Source of the DNA: Verrucomicrobiaceae bacterium
Lineage (GTDB): Bacteria > Verrucomicrobiota > Verrucomicrobiia > Verrucomicrobiales > Verrucomicrobiaceae
Direction of reading: 5' to 3'
Assembly (NCBI GenBank): GCA_027490195.1
Contig: JAIXYN010000098.1
Coordinates: 1-64,000, forward strand
Length of the DNA stretch: 64,000 nt
Made by a program: the position numbers and the translations under genes. Below, piece by piece: positions 8,082-17,678 of the stretch; position 1 is the stretch's first letter, and every line of letters starts with the position of its first letter. The notes under the pieces were generated by a model, which was not told where the DNA came from, did no database searches, and saw nothing but the letters and a program-made list of their open reading frames with translations.

Positions 8082-9053
8082 ATGAACCGCCGTCAGTTCC
8101 TCCACACCACCTCCGCCGCGGCCCTAACCGCCTCCTCCTGCACCACGACCACCCAGCGGGCGGACAAGCTGATTATCGACACGCATCAGCACCTCTGGGG
8201 CGGAAATTTCGTGAACCCACCCTGGGTCAAAACAGCGCCAGAAGTGCTGCAGCATGATTTCCTCACTCCCGAGTATGTGGAGGCCACTCACGGCCTCAAC
8301 GTGAAGGCCATCTACATGGAAGTGGACGTGGCTCCGAAAGATCACATCAAGGAGGCCGATGCCATCGTGGCCCAATGCCGAGCCCGCAACACCCCGACCA
8401 TCGCCGCCACGATCGGCGGGCGTCCCGCCTCAGCAGATTTCGAGAGCTACGTGCAGCGCTACGCGGGCAATGGCATCGTCAAAGGCCTGCGCCAGGTGCT
8501 TCACGGCCCCTCCACGCCCGCAGGCTTCTGCCTGCGTCCCGATTTCGTGCGCGGCGTGCAGACGCTCGGCAAACACGGCCTCAATTTCGAACTCACCATG
8601 CGCCCCACGGAACTGCACGATGCCGTGAAGCTCATCCAGCAGTGCCCGGAGACCCACTTCGTCCTCGACCACTGCGGCAACGGCGACCCCAAGGCCTTCA
8701 ATCCCAAGCTCGGTCCCGGCTTGAAACGCAGTTGCACCGCTGACGGCTGGAAACGCGGCATCGATGCCGTGGCCGCGCAGCCCGGCGTGATGTGCAAGAT
8801 CAGCGGCATCGTCGCCTTCGTTCCACCCGGCGAATGGCGCGCCGAAGACCTCGCACCCGTGGTCAACCACTGCCTGGATGCCTTCGGTCCCGACCGCGTC
8901 TTCTTCGGCGGCGACTGGCCCGTCTGCCTCCTCGGCAGCCGCGTGCGCGGCTGGGTCGATGCCCTGGACCAGATCGTGGCATCACGCCCTTTGGCCGACC
9001 AACGCAAGCTGTGGTCGGGTAATGCGAGCAAGTATTACAAGCTCACGGTCTGA
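8082..9053 (+). CDS. Tat-exported amidohydrolase-2 family protein
   Basis: A 323-residue metal-dependent hydrolase. The N-terminus MNRRQFLHTTSAAAL has a twin-arginine signal, and a Cys follows (TASSC), so it may be a lipoprotein. The TIM-barrel metal-site motifs of the amidohydrolase-2 family are visible: DTHQHLW near residue 30, FVLDHCG in the middle, and FFGGDWPV late. Relatives include lactonases of sugar catabolism such as L-fuconolactonase. The substrate cannot be read from sequence. It is convergent with the truncated lipoprotein gene at 9059-9196. Confidence 0.85.
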   Translation: MNRRQFLHTTSAAALTASSCTTTTQRADKLIIDTHQHLWGGNFVNPPWVKTAPEVLQHDFLTPEYVEATHGLNVKAIYMEVDVAPKDHIKEADAIVAQCRARNTPTIAATIGGRPASADFESYVQRYAGNGIVKGLRQVLHGPSTPAGFCLRPDFVRGVQTLGKHGLNFELTMRPTELHDAVKLIQQCPETHFVLDHCGNGDPKAFNPKLGPGLKRSCTADGWKRGIDAVAAQPGVMCKISGIVAFVPPGEWRAEDLAPVVNHCLDAFGPDRVFFGGDWPVCLLGSRVRGWVDALDQIVASRPLADQRKLWSGNASKYYKLTV

Positions 9054-9058
9054 GCAGA

Positions 9059-9196
9059 TCACTGGGTCGTGCCCAAAAAAACATCCACAAACTCACCCTC
9101 CACATAGCCTTGCAGGATGTTGGACGGCGGACGCTTGCAGCCAAGTAACCCGAGGATCAGCGCCATGGCACCAATGGAGTGGAAAAACTGCTTCAT
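9059..9196 (-). pseudogene. 5' stump of an HlyD-family membrane-fusion lipoprotein
   Basis: A 45-residue ORF with a lipoprotein signal (MKQFFHSIGAMALILGLLGC) followed by ILQGYVEGEFVDV. The QGYVEGEF segment after a lipobox is characteristic of the start of HlyD/YhiI-type periplasmic adaptors, which are normally over 300 residues with 'EGEFVYVASP' next. Here the frame ends seven residues later, next to the convergent amidohydrolase stop. It is most simply a truncated remnant of an efflux adaptor gene. A genuine small lipoprotein is less likely. Confidence 0.55.
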
Positions 9197-9278
9197 GTGG
9201 AATTGACAACGGTACACCGAATACCCTGTTACGGATGGGTTGCAAGGTGCGGACGTCTGATATGCGCTTAGTGCGCGG

Positions 9279-9611
9279 CTATTCCTGTAACAGCCGGTAG
9301 CATTCCATGATTTTACGCCCAATGGCTCGCCGCCGCTCACGGGATACCTCGCCTCGTTTGCCCTGGAACAGATTTTTGGGCAGAAGATAGATAACGTCAC
9401 AGCGCACCGCTGTCGGCCAGTCGAGCCCATCAGAACCATTCAGAATGACCTCGTTCTTCTTCGCGGGTCTGGCAGCACGGAGAGTGGTGCACAGCAGCGC
9501 ATTCACATGCGGGTAATGCTGATTGTCGCAGCGTTCGTCATTGCTGATGATAACAGCAGGATGGGAACCCTCGGCGGTGAACGGATAGAGATAAATATCC
9601 CACTGCTTCAT
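9279..9611 (-). CDS. MazF/PemK-like endoribonuclease toxin
   Basis: A 110-residue protein starting MKQWDIYLYPF, with AVIISND and NALLCTTL strands typical of the SH3-like PemK/MazF fold; these toxins cleave mRNA. The ATG at 9611 overlaps the stop of the upstream gene as ATGA, so translation is coupled. The frame is open 7 codons further upstream, inside the antitoxin gene. The C-terminus is basic (GKRGEVSRERRRAIGRK). The family is well supported; cleavage specificity cannot be read. Confidence 0.78.
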   Translation of the reverse strand: MKQWDIYLYPFTAEGSHPAVIISNDERCDNQHYPHVNALLCTTLRAARPAKKNEVILNGSDGLDWPTAVRCDVIYLLPKNLFQGKRGEVSRERRRAIGRKIMECYRLLQE

Positions 9612-9850
9612 GGCACCATCGTGGTGGGGCAATGTGCTGCGGCCGCGATTTCCAGATCACGGAACTCATCTTCTTCCAGGCAGTCGGCAAAATAGCCGGG
9701 TTCACGCACGGGAAGCGGAAAATCATCCTCGGCTAAATGGAGCACCATGTTCTTGCCCGCAAAAGGGATTACGATCCACTCTCCCTCCATCACCGCTAGG
9801 GCGAGTTTCGGCAGAGAAGTTTGCGCATCTGGTAGAGTGACCGTTTGCAT
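9608..9850 (-). CDS. putative antitoxin of the MazF-like toxin
   Basis: An 80-residue acidic protein, MQTVTLPDAQTSLPKLALAVMEGEW, resembling the N-terminus of Phd/YefM-like antitoxins. Its C-terminus (CLEEDEFRDLEIAAAA) is acidic and would be the toxin-binding part. It is first in a two-gene operon with a 4-base overlap onto the toxin. Such antitoxins usually autoregulate their promoter; no operator was identified. Confidence 0.68.
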   Translation of the reverse strand: MQTVTLPDAQTSLPKLALAVMEGEWIVIPFAGKNMVLHLAEDDFPLPVREPGYFADCLEEDEFRDLEIAAAAHCPTTMVP

Positions 9851-9899
9851 ACTGAAAAATCACCCAAGCAGCGCGTTCCTCAAGCTCTCATTTCGCCCA

Positions 9900-12497
9900 T
9901 CACTTCACCACGCCCAGCACTTCCAGCTCATGAATGGACCAGAAAGTCCCCTTCGCTTCACCCGTCTGCGAGATGCGGATGAATTTCACCTTGGCCGGTT
10001 TTGGGAAGACGTATTCGACCGCTCCAGCATCGCCTTTGCCCTGAAGAACGGGCTTCTCCCATTCGCTGCCGTTGAGTGAGAGTTCGATCTTATACTGACG
10101 CGGATAATCATTGTGGGATTTGCCCGTGTCGAGCACGAGGCCGGAAATGTCCGTGGCTTCGGGGAGGTCGATCTGGAACCACATGTCCGGAGTCTGTGCC
10201 TTGCGGCTGTCCCAGCGCGTGGCGATGTCACCATCGATGGCCTTAGCAGTTTCCTTTTCATTGTTGCTGGCCGTGAGCTTCCACGCAGAGCGATTTTTCA
10301 GCGGCTGCGGGGACAGAGCCTGCAGCTCTTCGATGCTCCAAGGCGTGGTGCGCTTGGAGAGGTCTTTGCGCAGCTTGGCCACTTCCTGCTTGGTGACGAG
10401 CTTGCCGTTATTGCCAAAAGCCTTGCGGATGTAGCTCGTCACATCGGCGATCCATTGGTCGTTGTTCGTGGCCATGGGCACCATCTGCGCCTCATAGGTC
10501 TTGCCATTGATGGGGCCGGTGAGGCCGTTCATCATCACCCGCACGATGGCATCTCCCTGCACCGCTGTTTTAGAACCGGCGAGCGGTGGGGCGAGCGTGG
10601 CTCCTTCGCGTCCGGCGATGGGCATGCCATTGCCGTCGAAACCATGGCAGGCAAAGCACAGCGAGCGGAAGATCTCCTGACCACGCTCCAGCTGCTTCTT
10701 CTCATCCTTGGTGAAGCTGCCGCTGATCTTCGGCGCCTCCACCAGCAACTGCGCACCGATTTCCCGCACGCCAACGCTGGCCGATGTCATCAGCGCGGTC
10801 TGCGCTTCGAGCTTCCAGTTTGGCCAGTTCAAGTGACGGCTGGTGTAGAGCGTCTGCAATACCACAGTCGGATCTTTGTCCACACGCATGGCCTTGATGT
10901 CGGCCTGTAGCGCAACCGTCTCGGTTGCATCCTTCTTAGCCGGATCGGCTGCGCTGCGTTTCAGCAGCGTTTCAGCCACGCGGATGGCATTGGCGCGGAG
11001 CTGCGGATGCGTATCCTTCATCGCGGTGTGGATGATGTCCGGCGTGATGGCGTCGAGCCCTTCGAGAGTCCACAGAGCGTGCAGGCGGGCGAGATGGTTC
11101 TCATTTTTCGCCGCCATCTCAATGAGCGCAGGCACCACGGATTTGTCATTCTTCACCACCAGCATGCGCTGCGCGGTGTCGCGCCAGAAACCATTCGCGT
11201 GCGTGAGATGCGCCACCAGTTGTGCAGACGTCTCGCCGATCATCTTCGGCTGCGGGCCGGGCTTGAAGTCCTTGTGCACCAGACGCCACACACGGCCGTG
11301 GCCGGTCACGTGCTGCATGCCGGTGGGTTCAATAGCCCCGCGCAAGTAGCTGCCCGGCTTCACCCAGTTACCCTCTTGAATGATGCCGCGATACGCATCG
11401 ACGATGTAGAGGCAGCCATCGGGACCTGTGGTCATGTTCAGTGGGCGGAAGTTCGGATCGCTGCTGCGGATGAACTCGCTCATCTCAGCCTCATAGGGAT
11501 TGGTCACGGTGGTGATGCCATCTTTCACTTCGACGGTGGAACGGCGGATCAAACGACCCACCGGCTCCGGCAGGAACACATTCCCATAGAGTTCCTTCGG
11601 CAGGCGATCACCACGATAGACTGTCTGTCCGGCGCAGCCGGTGAAGTGGTTCAAGCGGAGATCTTCCGGCGAGTGGAAGCGACCGGGGCCACCTTGGAAA
11701 TCGCCGAGTGCCACGATGGGCCACACCGTGTCGTATTTTTCGCTCTTCTGCTGCGGCACATTGATCGCGGCGTAGAGGATCGGTGCCTGGTAGTTCCACA
11801 GGCCCTTTTCTCCACCGGCATTGCTCCACCACATCTTGCCGTAGTCATCCTGCGCCAGGCCCCACTGGCCACCATTCGGCGCGGTGTTTTCTTTGAGAGG
11901 CGCATCCTTGCCATTCCAGCGCAGGCGGTAGCCGTTGTAGGTCGTGTAAATCCAGTTGTCCAGACCCCACACCAAGCCGCTGGGCTGGTGCTCCATGTTG
12001 CCGCCACGTGGACCGCCGACGTACCATGGCGACTGCTCATCCGCCACGCCGTCGCCATTTGCATCGCGATGCAGCGTGATGTCATTCGTGTCCGTGATGC
12101 CCACCAGCACCCGGTCATCCAGCGGCAGCACCATGCGTGGCAGCAAAATGTTGTCCATATAGACACTGTGCTTGTCATACACCCCATCGCCCTTGGTGGA
12201 CTCATGCAGCGAGATTCGGCTCTTCGGCGTCAGCTCGTCCGTGCCGTCGATGTCCTGCATGTAGGTGCGCATCTCGACGATGTACATCTTGCCGTTCCCG
12301 TCGAACGCGATGGCCGTCGGCTCCTTGATGATCGGATCGCTCAGCACCAGTTCCAGCGAGTAGCCATTCGGCAGTTCAATCGTCTTCAGCTCCTCCTCGG
12401 CGGTCAGCGCCTTGACGGGAAAGGTGTAAGTCGGCTTCGTTTGAGCGAATGCGGCGGTGCCGGCGAAGGCGAGGAGGGAAAGAAGACGGAGGTGCAT
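9900..12497 (-). CDS. PVC-type heme-binding CxxCH protein with discoidin-like C-terminus
   Basis: An 865-residue exported protein. MHLRLLSLLAFAGTAAFA is a signal peptide and fixes the start 9 codons inside the open frame. Residues about 25-400 form a beta-propeller dehydrogenase-like domain (LPNGYSLELVLSDP...TAIAFDGNGKMYI). A HEAT-like helical region follows. One c-type heme site, CFACH, lies at 614-618. Residues from about 734 to the end look like an F5/8-type C (discoidin) carbohydrate-binding domain (AIDGDIATRWDS). Such proteins are expanded in Verrucomicrobiota and Planctomycetota and are thought to act in periplasmic oxidation of sugars or polyols. It is divergent from a PAS-AraC regulator, its likely controller. 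Confidence 0.9.
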   Translation of the reverse strand: MHLRLLSLLAFAGTAAFAQTKPTYTFPVKALTAEEELKTIELPNGYSLELVLSDPIIKEPTAIAFDGNGKMYIVEMRTYMQDIDGTDELTPKSRISLHESTKGDGVYDKHSVYMDNILLPRMVLPLDDRVLVGITDTNDITLHRDANGDGVADEQSPWYVGGPRGGNMEHQPSGLVWGLDNWIYTTYNGYRLRWNGKDAPLKENTAPNGGQWGLAQDDYGKMWWSNAGGEKGLWNYQAPILYAAINVPQQKSEKYDTVWPIVALGDFQGGPGRFHSPEDLRLNHFTGCAGQTVYRGDRLPKELYGNVFLPEPVGRLIRRSTVEVKDGITTVTNPYEAEMSEFIRSSDPNFRPLNMTTGPDGCLYIVDAYRGIIQEGNWVKPGSYLRGAIEPTGMQHVTGHGRVWRLVHKDFKPGPQPKMIGETSAQLVAHLTHANGFWRDTAQRMLVVKNDKSVVPALIEMAAKNENHLARLHALWTLEGLDAITPDIIHTAMKDTHPQLRANAIRVAETLLKRSAADPAKKDATETVALQADIKAMRVDKDPTVVLQTLYTSRHLNWPNWKLEAQTALMTSASVGVREIGAQLLVEAPKISGSFTKDEKKQLERGQEIFRSLCFACHGFDGNGMPIAGREGATLAPPLAGSKTAVQGDAIVRVMMNGLTGPINGKTYEAQMVPMATNNDQWIADVTSYIRKAFGNNGKLVTKQEVAKLRKDLSKRTTPWSIEELQALSPQPLKNRSAWKLTASNNEKETAKAIDGDIATRWDSRKAQTPDMWFQIDLPEATDISGLVLDTGKSHNDYPRQYKIELSLNGSEWEKPVLQGKGDAGAVEYVFPKPAKVKFIRISQTGEAKGTFWSIHELEVLGVVK

Positions 12498-12589
12498 GAC
12501 GGACGGGGGTTGAAATATCGCCATTTACATACTTTCGCCACTCTTTGTTCCTTTGGTGACAGGCTGCCAAATTTTGTTAAAATCCGGCC

Positions 12590-13330
12590 ATGCCGCTGCC
12601 ACGCCTCCAAGCCGATTTTTTCGACCGGATCGCCGATCCGCAAGGCGTGCGGGCCATCTTCGAGCACGTGCCGGGCGTGTTCTTCTTCATGAAGGATGAT
12701 CAGGGACGGCACATCGCGGCAAACAGCGCCACCTATGAACGCTTCGGCATCAATAGCGAGCGCGAGCTCGTTGGCGCGATGGACGAGAAATTCTTCCCGC
12801 CCGAGGTCGCCAAGGCCTACCGCGAGGATGACCAAAAAGTCATCCGCAGTGGCAAGCCGCTCATCAACCGCCTCGAAGTCTGGTATGACGAACAGCACAA
12901 CCTGAGCTGGTTCCTCTGCACGAAGCTGCCCGTGCTCGACAAGCGCGGCAAAGTTATCGGTGTCATGGGCATCACCCGGCGGGATGAAGATCGCATGCGC
13001 CAGCACGACGTGCGCGAGGTGACCGCCGCAATCCAATACGCCCGCGCGCACTGCCAGGAGGTCGTCACCACGGCTGAACTCGCCCGCGCTGCCGGAGTCT
13101 CAGAGCGCCACCTTCATCGCAAGCTCCGCGCCGCCCTCGGCCTCAGCCCCTACGAGTTGCTGCTGCGCGCGCGCGTTCAATCCGCCGCCGAAGCCCTGGC
13201 CAAAACATCCACCCCCATCATCCAGATCGCCCTTGATCATGGCTTCTGCGATCAAAGCGCCTTCACCCAGCAGTTCCGCAAACGCACCGGCATGACCCCC
13301 AAGGAGTTTCGCACCCGGCACCACGGGTGA
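12590..13330 (+). CDS. PAS-domain AraC-family transcriptional regulator
   Basis: A 246-residue regulator. Residues about 15-130 form a PAS sensor (FEHVPGVFFFMKDDQGRHI...TKLPVLDKRGKVIGVMGI). Residues about 140-245 form an AraC double helix-turn-helix (TTAELARAAGVSERHLHRKL; IIQIALDHGFCDQSAFTQQF). It is divergent from the heme-protein gene across 92 bases, so it probably regulates that gene and itself. TAAAAT at 12578-12583 lies so close to the ATG that a leaderless transcript is possible, though this is weak. Its ligand is unknown. Confidence 0.9.
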   Translation: MPLPRLQADFFDRIADPQGVRAIFEHVPGVFFFMKDDQGRHIAANSATYERFGINSERELVGAMDEKFFPPEVAKAYREDDQKVIRSGKPLINRLEVWYDEQHNLSWFLCTKLPVLDKRGKVIGVMGITRRDEDRMRQHDVREVTAAIQYARAHCQEVVTTAELARAAGVSERHLHRKLRAALGLSPYELLLRARVQSAAEALAKTSTPIIQIALDHGFCDQSAFTQQFRKRTGMTPKEFRTRHHG

Positions 13331-13339
13331 TGCACGCAT

Positions 13340-13960
13340 TCAGCCATTTGAGGAAGCTGCGCGAAGAAAAGCCAGCTTTTGGCGCAAACTGTTGGCCGCA
13401 GAGGTGTCCGGCAGCACGGCCTCATCAAGCATGAGCGTCAATTCCCATCCGCCAGGTGGCTGCCTGACATGGGTCGCCCCCAGGCTGCTCCACCAGGTGA
13501 GCATCACATGGTTTTCATCGAGCACATGCCCCACGAACTGCCGAATGCCAATGGCGTGCGCATGTTCCCAGATGGCAGCCAGCAGGATCGTTCCTGCACC
13601 TTGCCCCTGAAACTCATCCGCCACCGTGAAGGAGACTTCCGCCGTATCGGCCTGCTCTCCCATGCGCCAGAATGAGCCGCCTCCCACGCCTGGAACATCA
13701 TCGTTGTCTTCGATGACAATGATCCAGCTCGCATGCTGCCCCTGTTCTTCCTCACAGAGCCGGTCGATGAAGGTCGGATTGGCTCCGCGAAAGCTCGTCC
13801 AAAACCTGAAGTACGTGGATTCAGGCGAAAGCCTCCTGAAGGCCTCAATGATCCGCTCCCGATCATCCGGCAGCAGTGGGCGCAGGATTACGGGAAGTTG
13901 GTCACGAAGGTGCAGTCGATAGTGGTTCAGCAAAACGGGGGAAGTTTGATTTGAACTCAA
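13340..13960 (-). CDS. GNAT-family N-acetyltransferase
   Basis: A 206-residue acetyltransferase. The core has the acetyl-CoA binding motif A, VADEFQGQGAGTILL (around 113-127). The opening, RPLLPDDRERIIEAFRRLSPESTYFRF, is typical of the GNAT domain found alone or at the C-terminus of Pat-type protein acetyltransferases. The substrate is unknown. It is convergent with the AraC gene, with 9 bases between the stops. Confidence 0.87.
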   Translation of the reverse strand: MSSNQTSPVLLNHYRLHLRDQLPVILRPLLPDDRERIIEAFRRLSPESTYFRFWTSFRGANPTFIDRLCEEEQGQHASWIIVIEDNDDVPGVGGGSFWRMGEQADTAEVSFTVADEFQGQGAGTILLAAIWEHAHAIGIRQFVGHVLDENHVMLTWWSSLGATHVRQPPGGWELTLMLDEAVLPDTSAANSLRQKLAFLRAASSNG

Positions 13961-14042
13961 GTAGTGGCCAAATGAGCATCTCTACAACCACGACAAAGCA
14001 ATCGTATTTGTGAGGAAGCGCATCCTTGTCTAGCCTGCACCC

Positions 14043-16220
14043 ATGCCAGCCCCGCGAAGAACCACCAAACCCGAAGTCCTGCGCGGACTCGTGGACCGGG
14101 TTGTGTTTCACAATGAGGACAACGGCTACTGCATCCTCAAAATCGTCCCCGAAGGTCGGCACGATGTCGTGAGCCTTATCGGCAAAGCGCCACGCGTAGT
14201 CGCCGGAGAGGAATTCGAAGCCAAGGGCATCTGGGAGCCAAACCGAGACTTCGGCCCGCAGTTCAAAGCAGACGCGCTCAAGCTCCGACGACCCGATTCG
14301 CTCGCAGGCATCGAGCGCTACCTCGGCAGCGGTTTGATCGAAGGCATCGGGCCGAAGTATGCCAAGCGCATGGTGGAGAAGTTCGGGCCCAAGGTCTTCG
14401 ACATCATCGAAAACGAATCCAAGAAGCTCGAAGACGTGGAAGGCGTGGGCAAGAAGCGTCGCGTGGAAATCCGCGAATCATGGATCAAGCAGAAGTCCAT
14501 CCACGGCATCATGCTCTTCCTGCATCAGCACGGCATCAGTTCCTCCCGTGCCCTGCGCATTTATAAAACCTACGGCGAGGAATCGCAGGCGGTGCTGAAG
14601 GAGAACCCCTACCGTCTGGCGCAGGACATTCGCGGCATCGGTTTCAAAACGGCAGATGACATCGCCTATCAGCTCGGCGTGGCCGAAGATGCGCCGGAAC
14701 GAATCAAAGCGGGCATTCTACACGTGCTCGAAACCGCCGCCGGAAGCGGCCATTGCTGCGTCCCCGAAACCGAGGCGATCAAAAAAGCCATCGACCTGCT
14801 CGGCGTGGAGGCCTTGATCGCACCGCAGATCGACGCCCTCATTGCGAGTGATCAACTCGAACGACACGAAACCTTTCTATACCTGCCCTACCTGCGTGCC
14901 GCAGAGCAAAGCATCGCGGCGAATGTGGAGTCACTCGCCGCCCTGCCCGCTGCCTATCCGAGCATCGATGAAGACGCCGCCCTGGCCTGGGTGATGAAGA
15001 AGACCGGCAAAGAACTCGCCGATAGCCAGCAGCGCGCCGTGCGCGAGGCCCTGCGGCATCGCTTGCTCATCATCACCGGCGGCCCCGGCGTGGGCAAGAC
15101 CACCATCCTGCGCAGCATTCTCCTCATCCTGCAAAGCAAGCAGATCAAACTCGTGCTCGCCGCGCCCACCGGTCGTGCGGCCAAGCGCCTCACCGAAAGC
15201 ACCGGCCTTGAAGCCAAGACCCTTCACCGCCTGCTCGAATACCAGGGCGAAGGCCAGTGGGGCCGTCATCGCGGCAAGCCCCTCGCGGGTCATTTGTTCG
15301 TCGTCGATGAAGCGTCGATGATCGATGCGCCCCTCATGGCGCAGTTCCTCTCCGCCCTGCCTGATGGCGCGCATCTGCTCATCGTGGGAGATGCCGATCA
15401 GCTCCCCTCCGTCGGTCCCGGCATGGTGCTGCATGATCTGATCGCAAGCGACAAAGTGCCCTGCGTGAAGCTCACCGAGATCTTCCGTCAGGCCGCCAGC
15501 AGCCGCATCATCACCAGTGCGCACGCGATCAATCGCGGCCAGGTGCCCGATCTGAAAACCTCGCGCAGCAGCGATTTCTTTTTCCTTCAGGAGAGTGAAC
15601 CCGAGGAGATCAAGCACACCCTCGTTGAACTCGCGCACACCCGCCTCGCCACCAAATACGGCCTCGATCCCATCCGCGACATCCAGGTGCTCACGCCGAT
15701 GAATCGCAATCTCCTCGGCACCATCTCGCTCAATCAATCCCTGCAACTCGCGCTCAATCCCCCCAACGAGCTCAAGTTCGAAATCGAGCGCTTCGGCGTC
15801 ACCTTCCGCGTTGGCGACAAGGTCATCCAGACCCACAACAACTACGACAAGGAAGTCTTCAATGGCGACATCGGACACATCGTCACCATCGATGCCGATC
15901 CCGTCAAAGTTCACGTCCGCTACGATGCCGACCGCCTCGTCGAATACGAACCCGGAGAGCTCGATGAACTCCAGCTCGCCTACGCGCTCAGCATACACAA
16001 AAGCCAGGGCAGCGAGTTCCCCTGCGTCATTATCCCCGTCAGCACCCAGCACTACGTACTGCTGGAGCGCAGCCTCATTTACACCGCCATCACACGCGCC
16101 AAAAAACTGTGCGTCCTCGTTGGCGATGAGCGCGCTCTGTCACTCGCTGTTAGCAAGCAGGAAAGCCGCAAGCGGTGGACTGGGTTGCGCCAATTATTGT
16201 GCTCGTCATCCGGGGCATGA
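14043..16220 (+). CDS. recD2: RecD2-type ATP-dependent 5'-3' DNA helicase
   Basis: A 725-residue superfamily-1B helicase. The N-terminal OB-like domain (about 10-90) and helix-hairpin-helix region (about 95-205: GSGLIEGIGPKYAKRMVE, LEDVEGVGKKR, IRGIGFKTADDIA) are diagnostic of RecD2 rather than RecD of RecBCD. Walker A is GGPGVGKTT (about 346-354) and Walker B is VVDEASMID (about 421). QGSEFP and YTAITRAKK at the C-terminus are the SF1 motifs V/VI. Likely role is DNA repair independent of RecBC. Length is normal for the family (about 740). Confidence 0.93.
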   Translation: MPAPRRTTKPEVLRGLVDRVVFHNEDNGYCILKIVPEGRHDVVSLIGKAPRVVAGEEFEAKGIWEPNRDFGPQFKADALKLRRPDSLAGIERYLGSGLIEGIGPKYAKRMVEKFGPKVFDIIENESKKLEDVEGVGKKRRVEIRESWIKQKSIHGIMLFLHQHGISSSRALRIYKTYGEESQAVLKENPYRLAQDIRGIGFKTADDIAYQLGVAEDAPERIKAGILHVLETAAGSGHCCVPETEAIKKAIDLLGVEALIAPQIDALIASDQLERHETFLYLPYLRAAEQSIAANVESLAALPAAYPSIDEDAALAWVMKKTGKELADSQQRAVREALRHRLLIITGGPGVGKTTILRSILLILQSKQIKLVLAAPTGRAAKRLTESTGLEAKTLHRLLEYQGEGQWGRHRGKPLAGHLFVVDEASMIDAPLMAQFLSALPDGAHLLIVGDADQLPSVGPGMVLHDLIASDKVPCVKLTEIFRQAASSRIITSAHAINRGQVPDLKTSRSSDFFFLQESEPEEIKHTLVELAHTRLATKYGLDPIRDIQVLTPMNRNLLGTISLNQSLQLALNPPNELKFEIERFGVTFRVGDKVIQTHNNYDKEVFNGDIGHIVTIDADPVKVHVRYDADRLVEYEPGELDELQLAYALSIHKSQGSEFPCVIIPVSTQHYVLLERSLIYTAITRAKKLCVLVGDERALSLAVSKQESRKRWTGLRQLLCSSSGA

Positions 16221-16238
16221 TCGGATATGAATCCCGCC

Positions 16239-17576
16239 ATGACCGATCAAGCCCAGCTTTCCACGGCCTGGTTGAGACAGGCCTGCCGCACGCGTCGCAA
16301 GGTGAATGCCGGCTGGTGGCTCGCGCGGGCGATGCCCCTGCTGGTGATGGCGGGAGTGCTCGGCTTTGTCGTGATTTTTGTGCTCCGTTCGCGCGGCATG
16401 GAACTGGGATGGCGCCACGTCTGGCCATGGGTGGCGTCTGGCTTTGCAGCTTTGATGATCACAGCTTGGCTGCTCGCGCGGCGGCAGTTTGTTTCGACTT
16501 CGCAGGCCTTGGTGCGGCTTGAGTCAGAACTCCATCTGCACAATGCCCTGACCACAGCCGCAGCAGGCCGCGGTGTCTGGCCCGCACTGGTTCCATCTGC
16601 GGACGACGGCTGGCGCTGGCGCTGGCAGACCTTGGGTGGGCCCATCGCAGCATTCGCCGGTAGTCTCGCCCTCGCGATCTTCCTGCCCGTGGCCCAGGAT
16701 GCTGAAGCCAAAGGGCCGACGGTGGAGCCCCAGGCCTGGGCACAGATGGAAGACTGGCTGGAAAAGCTGAAGGAAGACCAGATCGTCACCGAAGAGGAAA
16801 AAGACGAGCAGCTCGCGAAAATCGCGGAGCTGCGGGATCAGCCACCGGAAAAGTGGTTCAGCCATGAGAGCCTCAATGCGGGGGACACCCTCAAAGAGCA
16901 ACTGCAGCGCGACATCAAACAGCTGGCGCAAAATCTCTCCACGGCGGAGCGCAGCCTCAATGCGCTGAAAAATTACACCGACCAGCTTTCGGTAGAGGCC
17001 AAGGAGCAGCTGCTCAAAGACTTTGATCAAGCGCTGGCAGACATGAAGTCGAGCTCCTTGGAGCTTGATCCTGAGCTGCTGAAGTCGATTGCGGGCCTCG
17101 ATCCAAAAAACCTGAAGAGCCTTTCCAAGGAGCAGATGAAAGAGCTGGGCGAATCGATGAAAAAGAAAGCGGGTGCCTGCAATGGCATGTGCAAAAACCC
17201 CGGCTTTCTCGGCGATGGCGAAGGCGAGGACGACGCACTGGCTGAAGCCTTGGGACTGCTGAAAAAACAAGGAGAGGGCGAAAATCCGGGCAATGGTGGC
17301 ATCACACGTGGCCCCGGCACGGCACCGTTGACACTTTCCGATGAAGAAAACGATTTCGGCACGAACAAAAAAGAAGCGGTGTCGAACACCGACATGTCAC
17401 GTGCCCAGGTAGGCAACATGCTGGCACTTCAGGATGGCAAACACGAAGTGGACAAGAGCATCAAAGGCCCCCAGGCCGCCGGTGCGATCCAAAACGCCGG
17501 CCAGGGCGGCGAACAAGTCTGGCGTGAGTCATTGACTCCGGAGGAGAAGGCCGTGCTGAAGCGCGTTTTCCGCTGA
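16239..17576 (+). CDS. membrane-anchored coiled-coil protein of the MoxR operon
   Basis: About 445 residues. The start is MTDQAQLSTAW; ATG 16227, four codons upstream, is an alternative. Three hydrophobic segments are seen near 30-50, 70-85 and 130-150 (PLLVMAGVLGFVVIFVL; FAALMITAWLLARR; PIAAFAGSLALAIFL). A long charged helical region follows (160-300: MEDWLEKLKEDQIVTEEEKDEQLAKI) and a glycine-rich tail ending in LTPEEKAVLKRVFR. No enzyme motif is seen. It is the first gene before MoxR in the operon and might be a membrane scaffold for the machine encoded downstream. Confidence 0.75.
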   Translation: MTDQAQLSTAWLRQACRTRRKVNAGWWLARAMPLLVMAGVLGFVVIFVLRSRGMELGWRHVWPWVASGFAALMITAWLLARRQFVSTSQALVRLESELHLHNALTTAAAGRGVWPALVPSADDGWRWRWQTLGGPIAAFAGSLALAIFLPVAQDAEAKGPTVEPQAWAQMEDWLEKLKEDQIVTEEEKDEQLAKIAELRDQPPEKWFSHESLNAGDTLKEQLQRDIKQLAQNLSTAERSLNALKNYTDQLSVEAKEQLLKDFDQALADMKSSSLELDPELLKSIAGLDPKNLKSLSKEQMKELGESMKKKAGACNGMCKNPGFLGDGEGEDDALAEALGLLKKQGEGENPGNGGITRGPGTAPLTLSDEENDFGTNKKEAVSNTDMSRAQVGNMLALQDGKHEVDKSIKGPQAAGAIQNAGQGGEQVWRESLTPEEKAVLKRVFR

Positions 17577-17678
17577 GCATTTGCTTTCGCATCTGCACTT
17601 GGAGCGCATTTATGAAATGTGTGTGAAGTTCCGTTTTCATCTCGACTTCATGCCTTGGTTCTTGTTTTAGTCGGATGA

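Noticed and set aside
11007-12692. 561-codon plus-strand ORF
   Set aside because: It is antisense to the PVC-type heme protein and runs into the PAS-AraC gene in another frame; composition is typical of GC-rich shadow frames.
14931-16052. 373-codon minus-strand ORF
   Set aside because: Antisense shadow of recD2, whose helicase motifs are intact.
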